64,000 nucleotides of DNA from Capitulum mitella (taxonomy: Eukaryota; Arthropoda; Thecostraca; Pollicipedomorpha; Pollicipedidae): positions 1,302,001 to 1,366,000 of the forward strand of contig CP099846.1 of the NCBI GenBank assembly GCA_030062745.1, in the 5' to 3' direction. The position numbers were made by a program, and so were the translations under genes. Below the pieces are notes generated by a model. The model worked only from the letters and a program-made list of their open reading frames with translations. It ran no database searches and was not told the DNA's origin. Positions 1 through 10,470 of this stretch are shown piece after piece; position 1 is the first letter of the stretch, and each line of letters starts with the position of its first letter.

Positions 1-670
1 CGGCGCTCCTCAGGATTTGATCGTTTGAAACGGAATGTTTTGTTTGCAAACGCTTTATTCCCAACCCCTGATGTCAGTATCAGTTTCCGATGCGTTCAGA
101 TGTTTGTACAGTCGTCTACCAAGATATCGATACAACTCTTTCTGATCCTCGAAAAAAATGAAACAACTGTACATAACTAGCCCGTTAACCGTACGCTATA
201 AACACTAAACACCCAGTCATCACGATTCTGTTTAATGCGAGATCACGTCTCAAGCCGTCATGGCTAGGCGAAGAAGTCGCATTTGTTCTCCATTACTACT
301 AGGTCAGACCTCGCCCGAACTCTCGCGTGGATAAAACGGTGGAGAGCGTCGTGGCCAACTTCTCAGCGGAAGCCCGTGTGACTTCTGCCTACCACCGTTG
401 CACAACCTGTGAGTGTCAAGGGGCCTCGGCGAACGTCCTCGGCGCATCAGCTGCGGCCTGGATGGCACTGTCGCTCAGAGTCATCGGCAGAGGCGACTCC
501 GTCACCGTTCCAGCGCCCCAATCCACGATTTCGGTGATTGATTCGGCGCTGAATTTTATTTTTTGGGTGCCACAAACCTCTGCAGTCGCGCGCCCCCTGT
601 GCAGTGTTTCTGTAGCCTTTATTTCTTTGTTTTTTATATATTTACCTATATATCGGTCTAGCCTGTTTAT
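1..670. other. No supported gene
   Basis: A mixed-composition stretch with a 115-codon open frame at 327-674 that has no recognisable domain and runs into AT-rich sequence. I see no splice-site pair, promoter or repeat that I could defend. Confidence 0.5.
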
Positions 671-1440
671 CTAGTATAGGCAAGCCATTATCTTATCTAC
701 AGCTAGCTGTCTCACTTCGGCATCGTCATTCGTCACCATCGAGATCAGCACGTTCTCGTGGTGGGCCCAAAAGCCATTCCTTTCAAGCACCTCTTGCGTT
801 ACACGCGTGTCTTTTTTGGGTAGGTTTCTGGAGAGCTTTGTGAGAGAGGGAAAGTTTCTGACCCCATCACTGGCGTTCGGGAACTTCCTAAACCTAAACC
901 AACCAGGCACGTATTGGTTAAGGATAAAAAACAAGATATGGTGCAACGCTTTCGACGGTTGTTTGGTTGTTTGGTGGACACATGCAGTCGCAAAATGCGG
1001 TTGACTAGGGTAACCCTCCTGACGTTTTGGAGAGCCCCATGCTCCATAGTCAGCAAGGTCTTTTGAAATTCTCGCGGATCTTTTTGCACGGCGATGCTGA
1101 TTTTTGCAGGAACCTTTGATCCAGACATATTGACTTTTCTACGTCTGACGGCATTTCCTCAATGGGCCCTTGCACGGGTCTGAAGGACTCTAGCGACAGC
1201 TTGGTGAGATCGTCACTGATTGCCTGTTCCAGCGGGCCGGTATACGATGACGGACCACTCGTCTGCCCATTGGCTTTCGGAAACATGCCGTTCATCGTCA
1301 CCTCATTCACGTGTATTCCACATATTGCATGTTGCAGTGGTCGACCCGGAGCGATTTCGATCCGGCGGCTGACGTCCCGCTACGCTCCCGTGTTCACTGG
1401 GGCGCCGTCCGATCCGATTATTACAGGTTCTGTGTCATTT
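671..1440 (-). pseudogene. Decayed ORF of a recurring invertebrate hypothetical-protein family
   Basis: On the minus strand, reading from about 1,440 down to 671, consecutive but frame-shifted pieces resemble a hypothetical protein I have met repeatedly in invertebrate genomes. The first piece contains HVNEVTMNGMF followed by a Gly/Pro-rich 'TSGPSSYTGPLEQ' stretch (about 1,310-1,190). The second contains a helical 'VTLVNRILRLHVSTKQP' segment (about 1,030-960). The last carries an 'RNGFWAHHENVLISMV' motif (about 790-730) near the C-terminal end. In the family these lie in one frame; here they fall in at least two frames, so the copy is broken. The function of the family is unknown to me. Its dispersed, decayed nature suggests mobile-element cargo, which is inference. 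It sits head-to-head with the Penelope-like fragment at 1,485. Confidence 0.4.
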
Positions 1441-1484
1441 TCTGTGGTGACTGACGTGATCGCCTCGGTGACGTCCTCGGACTG

Positions 1485-1868
1485 TTGACCTCTTGGCATG
1501 ACGTGGTCGATGTATTGGTGTCTGGGCTCGGCCATAAGCACCTTGTGCGTTTCCTTTGCCGCTGCAAATGCAAAAAGGGGGACTGTGCACTCCTGCTTTA
1601 CAGTGGAAGCACAACAGCAACGTTATCAAGACGTCTGACCATGCATCTACAAAGCGGCGGTCCTCTAACCCACACAGAACAGCATCACGGCACCCGCTTG
1701 GCTCGACAAGCAATCGTCGCCAATACTGCCATCTTAGCGCGAGCGAGTGACATACGACGCCTTGTGGCGCTTGAATCAGTTTTGATACGAGAGAGGTATC
1801 CCGTGATTGACAGGCAGTGGAACGCGAGAGGCACCCTTCAACTGAATGAAGGGTCTCGGCTTTCATAG
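1485..1868 (+). pseudogene. Penelope-like retroelement fragment, GIY-YIG endonuclease C-terminus
   Basis: This 127-codon open frame reads like the C-terminal nuclease of a Penelope-like element. There is a Cys-containing lead-in (residues about 23-35), then a GIY-YIG-type core in which the usual YIGST becomes YSGSTTATLSRRLTMHL (about residues 39-55). A His-rich stretch follows, then ARASDIRRLVALESVLIRER and a final P-V-I-D-R-Q (about residues 85-112). In active elements this domain nicks DNA to prime reverse transcription. The Ile-to-Ser change in the YIG motif and the lack of a recognisable reverse transcriptase in the preceding 1.4 kb mark it as a 5'-truncated, decayed copy. Insertions with only the 3' end are normal for these elements. 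Confidence 0.6.
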
Positions 1869-3400
1869 GGAAGACTGAACATGAATAGGTGTCTTTTGTA
1901 ATATTTTACTGCGTTTGACAATGTGCGTCCACGGTGTGGAAAATGCGTTCGAGGTTAAGTATGAGCTAAGTATGAGCTGCATAGCAGTAGTTTTAGTTTT
2001 ACAGTGTCACGTCATATAAGAAGTACCCTCATTCTTGAAAATGCATAGAGAATATACGACACCTGTCCAGTATTAGAGGGTATGGTTTTGATTCTAGCTT
2101 GTGTGGATACTATGCGCCTGGGAGCGATTTTACACGAACATATGTCCAAAAATCGAACAACTTTGCGCAAAATTGAATCGTTGGAGAGGAGGCTATCAAA
2201 TGCCAAGATGGTGCAATATCAACGTTTAATATACACGTTCATTAAAATATAAATATTTCAATATATCAGCGTTTAACCCGCCCAGATTGGGGGCTTGACC
2301 GTCTCCTGAGGTTTTTCCAAGATTGCAAGAGAAGAACGAACGCAGCGCCACGAAACGTTGTATGCCTTTTTCTTGATTATTTTTACACCTTGTGAGAAGT
2401 TTTTGACCCCAGGCTAAGTCAACTGTCTGACCTAGGTCGGCTCAAATGGACCAATGTCCAAAAAGGTTCAGCGTCCTGCAACTTTTCCCGAAAACGTGGT
2501 ATCACAATAAAGCTTTCAGGGATTAGAAATATTAATGGATAAAACAAATCTGCTATCTCAGACTCTTCGGACTTTTCAGGGTCATTGGCCTAAAGTGAAC
2601 CTCATTTTTAAGACATGTCGATTTTTCGGAATTTGACGTAATTTTTTTTATCATTTTTAATGTGGGGTGATGCAGACATCCATTTACCGTCAATGGGCAA
2701 AGTACCAATGACTTCCAGCCATTGATCTGAGGTCAGGTCACGAATAACAGTAATGAGCCGAAATGCGCCGCCGTCAAAATCAACGATGAATTGCTCAGAA
2801 CGGGTTGAAAGTGACTGAACTGGCTCGCACATTTGCGAGTAATACCAAGAAGTTCAAAAAGTTAAAAAATTCATATTTTGGAAATAAACAAACTCTCGCG
2901 AAAAAATCTCCACTGGTTGTGTAGATTGATAACCACTGAGTTCTTTCAAAATCTAAGCGTTAGAACTGTCACAAGAGCCATTAGCATTAAGCAATATTAC
3001 ATGGAAAGGCCTATGTCGCGGAAATAAAGAAACGCTAACATTAATTTCCCTTAATTTCATACTGCATTCGACTATGGCGTCCGCCGCTAGTGAACGCGAA
3101 AATCGAAGTGTCTTTAACTCAACGTTTCGGCGTATATACTACATCAGTCAGAGAAATTAGCCGTGTATCGGCATCTGCAGACTTTTACCTGTTCATTGGT
3201 GCCTTTACCTAGACTATTGATCACAGTCCTTGAGATCCAGGCCGCCTCTCGGTTTCATGCCATCAGCCGTGACAACGCATATTTTAAACGTGCGACCAGC
3301 TGTTCGAGAATTAGAGGGGGCGGTCAACCGCCCGCCGACCGCCAATCGGGCGCGGTTTAATAATCACTACATTAATAATGACCCGCTTCCGTGATGTACC
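1869..3400. other. Intergenic, no gene; contains one dispersed-repeat copy
   Basis: AT-leaning DNA with stops in all frames. Apart from the dispersed repeat at 2,391-2,595 I see no coding pattern, RNA gene or terminal inverted repeats. Confidence 0.5.
2391..2595 (+). repeat. Dispersed repeat, copy 1 (partner near 30.4 kb)
   Basis: The segment starting TTTTACACCTTGTG and continuing into a GACCCCAGGC stretch is matched in the same orientation and order at 30,414-30,640. Both also share a 'CTGCT(a/g)T(c/t)TCAG' block and a later 'gTCATTGgCC' block. Similarity is partial, so this is an old interspersed family of unknown class. Confidence 0.45.
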
Positions 3401-3405
3401 AATAT

Positions 3406-3408
<3 letters not shown>

Positions 3409-3449
<41 letters not shown>

Positions 3450-3475
3450 GAGGGAGGGAGGGAGGGAGGGAGAGA
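3409..3475. repeat. (GA)n followed by (GGGA)n microsatellite
   Basis: About 17 GA dinucleotides run from 3,409, then a short interruption, then about six GGGA units. The Arg-Glu repeat 'proteins' read across it are artefacts. Confidence 0.95.
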
Positions 3476-3489
3476 AGGAGGAAGACAGG

Positions 3490-3805
3490 GGTTGTCCCCG
3501 TGGCTCTGTGGTAATATGCTCGGCTCATACCCGGTGTGTGGCAGGCACCGTGGGTTCGATACTCACAGGGAGCCAGCGCTATTTGGCCCGAAACAGAGAG
3601 GGTCACCCAGACTACCGGGCGGCAGTGTCGTAGCTTTGACGCACGTGAAAGATCCCTCAGCATTATCCGGTCCGTTGCCTGGGGCAAAATTACGCCACAC
3701 TGGGGTTCACTTGGGCGGCGAGGTCAGGGTCTGCACAACAAGCTCTGCTTAGTAAGAGCTAATCGCAACAACACCGTCCACTTCAGAAAGGTTCGGATCA
3801 AATCT
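3490..3805 (+). mobile_element. tRNA-derived SINE, copy 1
   Basis: Pol III internal promoter boxes are visible: an A-box-like TGGCTCTGTGG at 3,501-3,511 and a B box GGTTCGATACT at 3,553-3,563, spaced as in a tRNA. The following body ends with a conserved-looking domain (about 3,680-3,760: GCCTGGGGCAAAATTACG, then CTTGGGCGG, then CACAACAAGC). That domain is also found in the SINE at 29.1 kb behind a different tRNA-like head. A shared 3' domain behind different heads is typical of SINE superfamilies with central or tail domains. It is inserted next to the GA/GGGA microsatellite. Confidence 0.7.
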
Positions 3806-4509
3806 ATGAAAAATATATGTATATATATCGCTTAAGGATAAATCAAAAAGTCTTATACAACATATCTCGTGTGCTTATTGAAAGAGAGAGAGAGAAACAA
3901 ACCATAAACCTCGACATATGCAAGGCTTTAGTGATGACGGACGTGCTCTCACCCGCGCGGAGACGGTAGGTCAGGGACGGCGGGTTGCATTTTCGGCTCG
4001 GGAGCAAGCTCTGTCGCATCAGCAGCCAACCTCATTTGGGTTACCTTCTTCCCCCATCCCGAAGAAAATAACTGAACTTCGTTTTTTTTGTTATCACCAA
4101 ATTTTCCTTGAAATAATGAAAGCTTTCTTCCAGGTTTTGGCGCTAGTGCACACTTGTGTTCTCCAAAATGCGCTGATTTTTCCTCTCAAGTCTGTACCCA
4201 TTGCCATTTTTCAGGTCTTTGCCCTGGGGCATCCATCTACGTAATGGCGAATAATGCAAGCTTCTGCTTGTTATTATGTTTGCGTTTACATCACGAATTT
4301 AACATTGTTATAAAATACATTTGTAAACGGTTGAAGGGCAGTTTCCTCCCACAACATTAAAACATAACTCGACGCTTAGTAACAAAGCTCTTACAGACTA
4401 TCATACAAGAACGAAATCATTATCTCAAGCACTTGCCAAAGCAGCTTTGCCTGTCCGCCACACACACATAATGTAACAATGCCAGCGCCAAATCTCTGAC
4501 ATAATGGAG
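3806..4509. other. Intergenic, nothing recognised
   Basis: AT-rich sequence with short frames only. No splice-site pairs or repeats recognised. Confidence 0.5.
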
Positions 4510-4589
4510 CAGGGACGTAGCCAGGATTCTGCCCAGGGAGGAGGGCAAATCGGATCAAGGGGACCCTCGAAACCAATGGGAGCCCTTGC
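4510..4589 (+). mobile_element. Outer hAT-like end, disrupted
   Basis: CAGGGACGTAGCCAGGATT at 4,510 has the look of a hAT-type terminal repeat (CAGGGRCGNAGCCAG). It lies directly outside the complete element that starts at 4,590, suggesting a nested insertion into an older hAT-like copy. I did not find its other end. Confidence 0.4.
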
Positions 4590-6587
4590 CAAGGGCGGAT
4601 CTAAGATTTCTCTAAGGTGGGGAGGGGGTGGAGGAAAATGGTCAGCACGGGGCCCCCATTTTTTGCCCTTCAGATATGGAAAATGATGTAATTCTGCTTT
4701 TTACGATATAAAATAACCAAAAAAATCAAACGCGTCATCTTATTTCACGAAATCCTGCGTTTTGTTTCCGAACACAGTGCCCGAAATATGACAAAAACGG
4801 CGAGATTTTAGGCGGCTCCGTCCCTCTCTTCATTTCAAATGTCGTGTCTGTATCTGGTACAGGAGTCCTTCTGTCCCCCCCCCCCCCAATCCCGTAGCTT
4901 CCGGATTTTTTTTAGTTTAGGTTAGTTTAGTTTAGTTTAGTTTTGTTAGTTCAGCTTAGTTTAGGTTCCCCTTTGCAGTTACAGGGGCACTTATGGTGGT
5001 CTCGGGCCGTCTGCCGTGCTAGGATTCTCTAGTGGTCTCAGGTTCCTTTTACAAAGTCACGTGTCCCGCGGGACGTCTCAGGCGCTCCTTTGGCAGTTTC
5101 AGGGAGCACCTCGGACAGTCTAAGGGAGCCATCTGGCAGTTTCAGGGACGCTTAAACCATCTCGGATTCTTTTCTGTTGTCCCTGGGACGTTTTTGCCGT
5201 CTAAGGAGCCCTTCAGGCATTAAAAAGGGCCCTGTGTAAGCCTCTCTCTGCTGTGACAGGCGCGCCTCTTGCAATCGTCTAAGTCCTTTGGCCGTTTCAC
5301 GAGCAGTCTGGACGTCTCAAGGTGTAGTAGTTTCAGGGGCCCTTCTGGTCGTCTCAGTGGCCCCTATTGCTAGAGACTTCTAGCTAGCAGTCTCAAAGGT
5401 CCCTCTCTAGCAGTCTCAGCGGCCCCCCTGCGGTCCTGGATACCCCTCTTATCGTCTCGAGGAAACATTTTTGCCGTCTCAGGACCCTCTAACAGTTACA
5501 AAAGATCTTTTGGCAATTTCAGGGCCCCTATGCAGTGTCGTAGACCCTCTGGACGTTCCCGGTGGTCCCATGGCTGTATTAGGGGCCTTCCTCTGTCACA
5601 TGAGGTATATCTGGCAGTCTTTTAGGGCCCCTCTAACCGTAACAACTCTAGCCGTTTTGTTGGCGCTTCATGGGCCTCGCTGGCAGTCTCAGGGGGCGTT
5701 GTCCGTGCCAGGAGCCCGCTTATTACAATCGGGGACCCTCTTGTCCGCCCAGCGTCCCCATAAAGCCCAAATACCGTTTCAGAGGCACTCTTACCGTCAG
5801 TCTCTCGCAGGAGTCCTGCGACCTTTTTGGCGGTCGCAGGGGTCATCTGCGCTGTACAGGCCCATCTTGCCGTCCCAGAAACCACCTGACCTTCCCGGGG
5901 CCCCTGACAGCATCAAGAACCCTCAAGGTTTCAAAAAGGCCAATGTGGGCCATTTGTGGCTCCTCTCGAGACTGAGTAGGTTACCGACGAATCCCCGTTC
6001 AGGGGGCCCCTCTGACTGGCCAGGGTCTCCTTATGCCGTGCCAGGCACCATTTAAAGTTCTTTCCGTCTCAGGTGCCTCTCTGGCTATGTTAGCGGTCTC
6101 ATGGACTCTGCCATGTTGGGGCCCCTTGCAGTCCCAGGGGCCCTCGAAGAGATTCAAGGACCCTTCTTTTTATCTTCGGGACCATCTTACCGTGTCAGGG
6201 TCTCAACTCTCCCGGAGGCCCTCTGACTACATCAAGAACCTTCAGCTTTTCATTCACAGGGGCTCCCTAGGGACTCAGTCCTCATCTTGGCCGTCTCAGG
6301 GGCCCTATGAGTCATCTGGCGGTCTCAGGACCAGTCTGCCGTACTGGGACCCTGCTGTGGTCTCAGAGGCCCTTTGGGAGCTCCAGGGACCCTCTATGCG
6401 TTCCAGAGGTCATCTAGCCCTCCAGGAGGCCTCTGACTGCATCAAGAGCCCGTCAGGTTTTTATAGAGACACTGTGAAGCTCATACGGAGCCCCTTCGGG
6501 CCTCCTTTTAAGTCTGACAGGGGCCCCTTCTCAGTCCTTAGGGGAGGGGCGACCACCCCAATTGCTCCCCCTTTGGATCTGCGTCTG
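4590..6587 (+). mobile_element. Non-autonomous hAT-like transposon with internal degenerate minisatellite
   Basis: The left end CAAGGGCGGATCTAAG (4,590) and the reverse complement of the right end, CAGACGCAGATCCAAAG (ending 6,587), form short terminal inverted repeats. Flanking octamers GCCCTTGC (4,582-4,589) and GCCCTCGT (6,588-6,595) match at 6 of 8 positions, with two transitions, as expected for an old 8-bp hAT target duplication. No transposase is present. From about 4,980 onward the interior is a degenerate array of roughly 28-30 bp units around 'gtctcaggggcccctctgg'. The long open frames over it (for example 5,471-6,055 and 6,033-6,620) reflect repeat periodicity, not genes. A truncated inverted copy lies at 30,968-32,181, matching the first 1.3 kb. 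Confidence 0.65.
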
Positions 6588-6599
6588 GCCCTCGTAATG

Positions 6600-7015
6600 A
6601 GTGGGGCCCCATGTGGCTAAAATTACTGTCGGTTTGTAAAGGTACCTCGTTGAAGTGTTAACAGGCCCATTCTCACCCGCAAAGACGTTCCTGGCGACCT
6701 GGCGGATGCCTATTATTGGTTGGCAGGGGCATCTTTACAGGAAAGCAGGGGCTCCTGGATGATCGTTTAGGGGCACCTGTTTGCCAGGGGGCCACTGCCT
6801 GTCTGTAGAGGGCATTCTATCTGTCTGTAAAGGGCCCATGTCGACCTCTGGAGGCAGGGGCAGGGCCCTATTTCCAGATCGAAAGGAGGTTCCTTCAGAG
6901 GTTAGCAGGGGTCCTTTATGGGTCTACAGGGGGCCCTCCTCAAACAAGCAATGAATTCCCCTACAAGCCAGCAGGGGCCGCTAAACGCTCATCCAGACCA
7001 CGGGCCTCTCTTCAT
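6600..7015 (+). repeat. Degenerate roughly 30-bp repeat array
   Basis: Recurring 'agcaggggcccttt', 'tctgtagagggc' and 'tctacagggggcc' blocks at about 30-bp intervals. It resembles the array inside the adjacent hAT-like element but lies beyond its right end, so it may be the interior of the outer, older copy. Confidence 0.5.
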
Positions 7016-7157
7016 AGCACAAAGCCTTCTTGTATATTCGGAGTACATTTTCTTTCGGTTCGTACATCGATTTTTTTCTTTTTTTTAATAGTATAAGGTT
7101 GATTTTTTACGATTTTGATTGGTGCAGCGGCCGAAATTTCTGGTCATTTCGAAATTT

Positions 7158-7198
7158 CGGCGGCCCCCCAGCCTGACGGCTGGGGGGGGGCGGCCGCC
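7158..7198. repeat. GC-rich hairpin
   Basis: CCCCCCAGCC and GGCTGGGGGG are separated by a TGAC tetraloop, with further CGGCC/GGCCG pairing outside, giving a very stable stem. The stretch just before it has a second small palindrome around GAAATTTC. Confidence 0.7.
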
Positions 7199-7704
7199 CC
7201 TCCTGCCCCCCCTTTCCGCCGTCGCTGCGGTAGGCTATTAGCTGCGTCACAACCAGATCCATGGCGAATGAATGGCAGTAGCAAAATGATTTCGCCGTGG
7301 CACGTGAGCTAATGTCACAAAAATAAAGCCACAAACTGGGCGTGTTTTGCTTGGTGACCTCCCAACGTAGCGTCAAAAAAAACGTTATTCTTTTCTGGCG
7401 CGCCCTGTACATTCCATGTATAACAAGACATGTCATTATCATGTTCAACTGGCGGAAATTGCCGCCAAATAAGATTCAAAGAAGCTCACGCTAGATATTT
7501 TCCCTTCTAAGCATAAGAATACTTGAGAAAAATACAAAGGGGATTAATAACTAATTTTCATTGCAACAAAAAAGAATGTGGGTCTGTGCGAGTGGTCAGA
7601 TTTGTACAAAATAGCCAGAGCAGGAATTCGAGTATAATAACTACAAGTTCGAAACTGTACAATTTTTTTAAACTTAATTTGCTTTCTTTGGTCATGTCCT
7701 GTCT

Positions 7705-8975
7705 TTAACCAGACACCGCCTGACGTGATTTTACCTGCAACCACCTGAGGGTGTTAAAAAGGACACCCCATGTTATCTCAGGATCTAATCTTCGGATCTC
7801 AACCGGCCTATCACCAATCGATAGCCCTGAGTCCTGCGTTCCAGAAAATACTATGTTGGTCCTGGTCATATGACTGATGACGTCATAGGTTACGTAAAAC
7901 CCATAACACGACGTCGGAAAAACTGACACTGGTTCGTACATCATATCATTAGAGATACTGGTCTTAGAGCCTTCGTCTGAGTATCGGACGAAAGGCCAAA
8001 ATCTTCTACATCAAAGCAAGCTAAAACGTTGAAAAAATCGGGTTATGGTCAGCTTAAGTCAGGTGAAATATTGGTCTTATTTTACATGCCAAAAATCGAT
8101 ACTTACTTGCGGCCGTTTGACGTTTGACGAGCCTCGCAGCCACGTGACGAAAAGGACGGAAGTGAAACCTCCTGATGATCACTTTTGCATTATCTGCTTT
8201 TCATCCAGTGAAGGTCAGTCAAGGTCTTGTCAGATAAGGTTGCATTGCTCTTCCGACAAAGATAAATAATTACTCGCTGGAATCTTACTGCGACAAGTAC
8301 CTAACTGAAAGGACACCTCGTGATATTAAACCTGCTCTGTCCGCTATTTATCGGGTCAACTGCAAGCTAGGTCAGGACAGACAGACATTTTCCTTTTTCT
8401 GCCTAAGAGCAATAATTGTTCTCAGCTGCTAATGAATGACCGTCTCCAGACAGTTGTATTCCACTTCGATTTGGCATCTACCTATGACGTGATCTCACAT
8501 GATTTCACGTTGCATGGTGAGCCTTGCTAAGAGGCGCATAAAGATTTGCTTGTCTGGCTTAAGCGATGGGGAAGGTCAGCGGCATCCACTTCTGCCATCC
8601 GCAATACAAATCAGTTCAATTGTCACCCTGCATGTGACCTAGCATGACCTTAAATGTTGGCGTGTCACGGTTGTATATGCTTTCAGGGAACGTGCCCTAT
8701 GTAAATCCGAATAATCCATGCATAATATTCGCGAAAATTATCAAGAAACAAAGCATATCCGCACCAGCGCCTGAAAAGGCAAAACATGCATGCAAGGTTT
8801 CAGGTATGACGTCATATCTCCGTGACTTGACCTAGCATGGAAATGTTTTGATGTCAAAATATGCAAACTTGATTGCTGAACAGGCACTGAAAGTTTGGTT
8901 CGGTTGGCTTCAACGGCTCAGGAGTTATTCACATGGGGTGCCCTATTTGACACTACCGAGGCGGTGCCAGGTTAA
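7705..8975. mobile_element. TTAA-flanked non-autonomous DNA element, copy 1
   Basis: The left end TTAACCAGACACCGCCTG (7,705) matches the reverse complement of the right end, TTAACCTGGCACCGCCTC (ending 8,975). Inverted similarity continues inward for roughly 60-80 bp, including a CACCCCATGT block at both ends. TTAA at both edges suggests a TTAA-targeting superfamily (piggyBac or Kolobok type). No transposase is recognised. The interior carries two consensus CRE/ATF sites TGACGTCA (7,878 and about 8,806). A shorter inverted copy lies at 34,923-35,636 and matches both flanks of this element but lacks about 500 bp of the middle. The open frames inside are neutral remnants. Confidence 0.6.
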
Positions 8976-10233
8976 CACGCCAACCCTTCGCCACGTGCCC
9001 TACCTGACGTTGGGCCCACTGTAAGATGCAATTCAAGATCGGACGACACAGGACAACTGCGACGTAAAGAAAACTGAAAAGTAACTGATAAGAAACAAGA
9101 GATGTCTCTTCCGTTATAAGACTTTCCGGATCGTGGTGTGGATATGTGGACATGTGGAGAAGCGACCGCATCGTCGGGTAGCCGGCAAAGGTCACTAGTA
9201 TCCTCATCTCGCAGACGCATTGCGTCACACGGTTCCACCAACACTCACCAAGCTTACGGCCCTACCAGCACAAAAACAGCACACAGTCACTCACACAAAT
9301 CCAATCGAGACAGGCATGGCTGCGCTGAAATTACCAAACAAATATGCAATCATTAAACTCAAATTGAGAGTGGTGACTCACTTTCACGCGTGCAGAGTTT
9401 TCATGCTTTTAAGATGCTTTTAAGACCGAATGCACGGAGATAAACCAAATATATGTCTTTTTTTAGAAAAAGATACAGGTTTAGGGATTTTAAGACAAGA
9501 GTTTCATGATTTCTCATGGAATGGAACGCAGAATTAACAAGTTCCTGATTCCAGACTATTCCTTTAACATTTACCATCGGCAGCGGTGTGCACTAGCAAA
9601 ACACCTAGGTTTTACAGCTCGGCAGTCCCACCATAGAACAGAAGGGAGAACCACCGAAGTTTGATTCCGTCGTTCCATGGTATAAAACCAAGATGATCCC
9701 CATACCATGACTTCGCAAAAGTAAAATTAGCCTTCGAGATAGGGCTGGTCTACTTCAAGTCCTTGGACGAGAACAATGGTCCGATGTTATTCGCATGCTT
9801 CTCCTATGACGCACTGCGTCGCGACCGTTTAAATACAAAGAGTCCAAAATGCAACGTTGATATACTTTCAAACTAATTGAATCGAAATGTTTTTCTCTTG
9901 CTTTGAGACTGACTCCAAAAGGACGCCTTCATGCAGCTCGAAACACTTTGGATCCATGAGTTGCGTGAAACCTAGTCAAGCACAGAATGAGTGTCACATC
10001 AAATGTTTGCCTTAAGAGCTCCGAATAACTAGGGGTGAACTCTACACAAAAGGTCTTAGGCTGAACATTCAATATTTAGGGCTGCTCAGTCCACATTTTG
10101 GGTGACAGAGCACCTCCAGAAAACACAAATCTGCACCCATGAACGTAAGCCAAGGCACTCCCTGTCTGACATTTAAAATGAAGACCACTTGCGTTTCCAC
10201 CGTTTAGAATGTGTATCACACGACATTACGCAC
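8976..10233. other. Intergenic, nothing recognised
   Basis: No supported coding exon, RNA or repeat in this 1.25-kb stretch. Confidence 0.5.
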
Positions 10234-10470
10234 TTATAACCCGGTGCTGGCTGGGTGATTTCGCCAGCTACTAAGAGGAGGCATTTTTTCTGTCCTTTCC
10301 ATTCGAAAACAAAATTTCGGCAAATCAAAGGAAAATCTATACCCCTTCGTCCTGAAACCCCAGCATTTGTTGAACTCGGGACCACCGATGACGTCACAGG
10401 TTACGTCAAAGCGCTTAAAGTGGTGGCTTCGGAAAGACTTAAACAAGGCAAGAATGGTTGGCATTGGCTA
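10234..10470 (+). mobile_element. Fragment related to the TTAA element family
   Basis: Starting at TAACCCGGTGCTGG (about 10,235), the segment follows the terminal region of the 7.7-kb element: a TGATTTc..CCAG block, then ATCTA, and a TGACGTCA site at 10,389-10,396 followed by AGGTTACGT, as in the other two copies. I could not find a matching right end, so it is listed as a partial copy. Confidence 0.45.

Noticed and set aside
5471..6620. Two adjacent frames of about 195 codons on the + strand
   Set aside because: They follow the degenerate repeat inside the hAT-like element, and the inverted copy shows the same words with stops.
8644..8835. A small conserved peptide shared with 35,266-35,072 on the other strand
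   Set aside because: Both lie in copies of the same transposable element, and the differences are not concentrated at third codon positions, so shared ancestry of the DNA explains the similarity.
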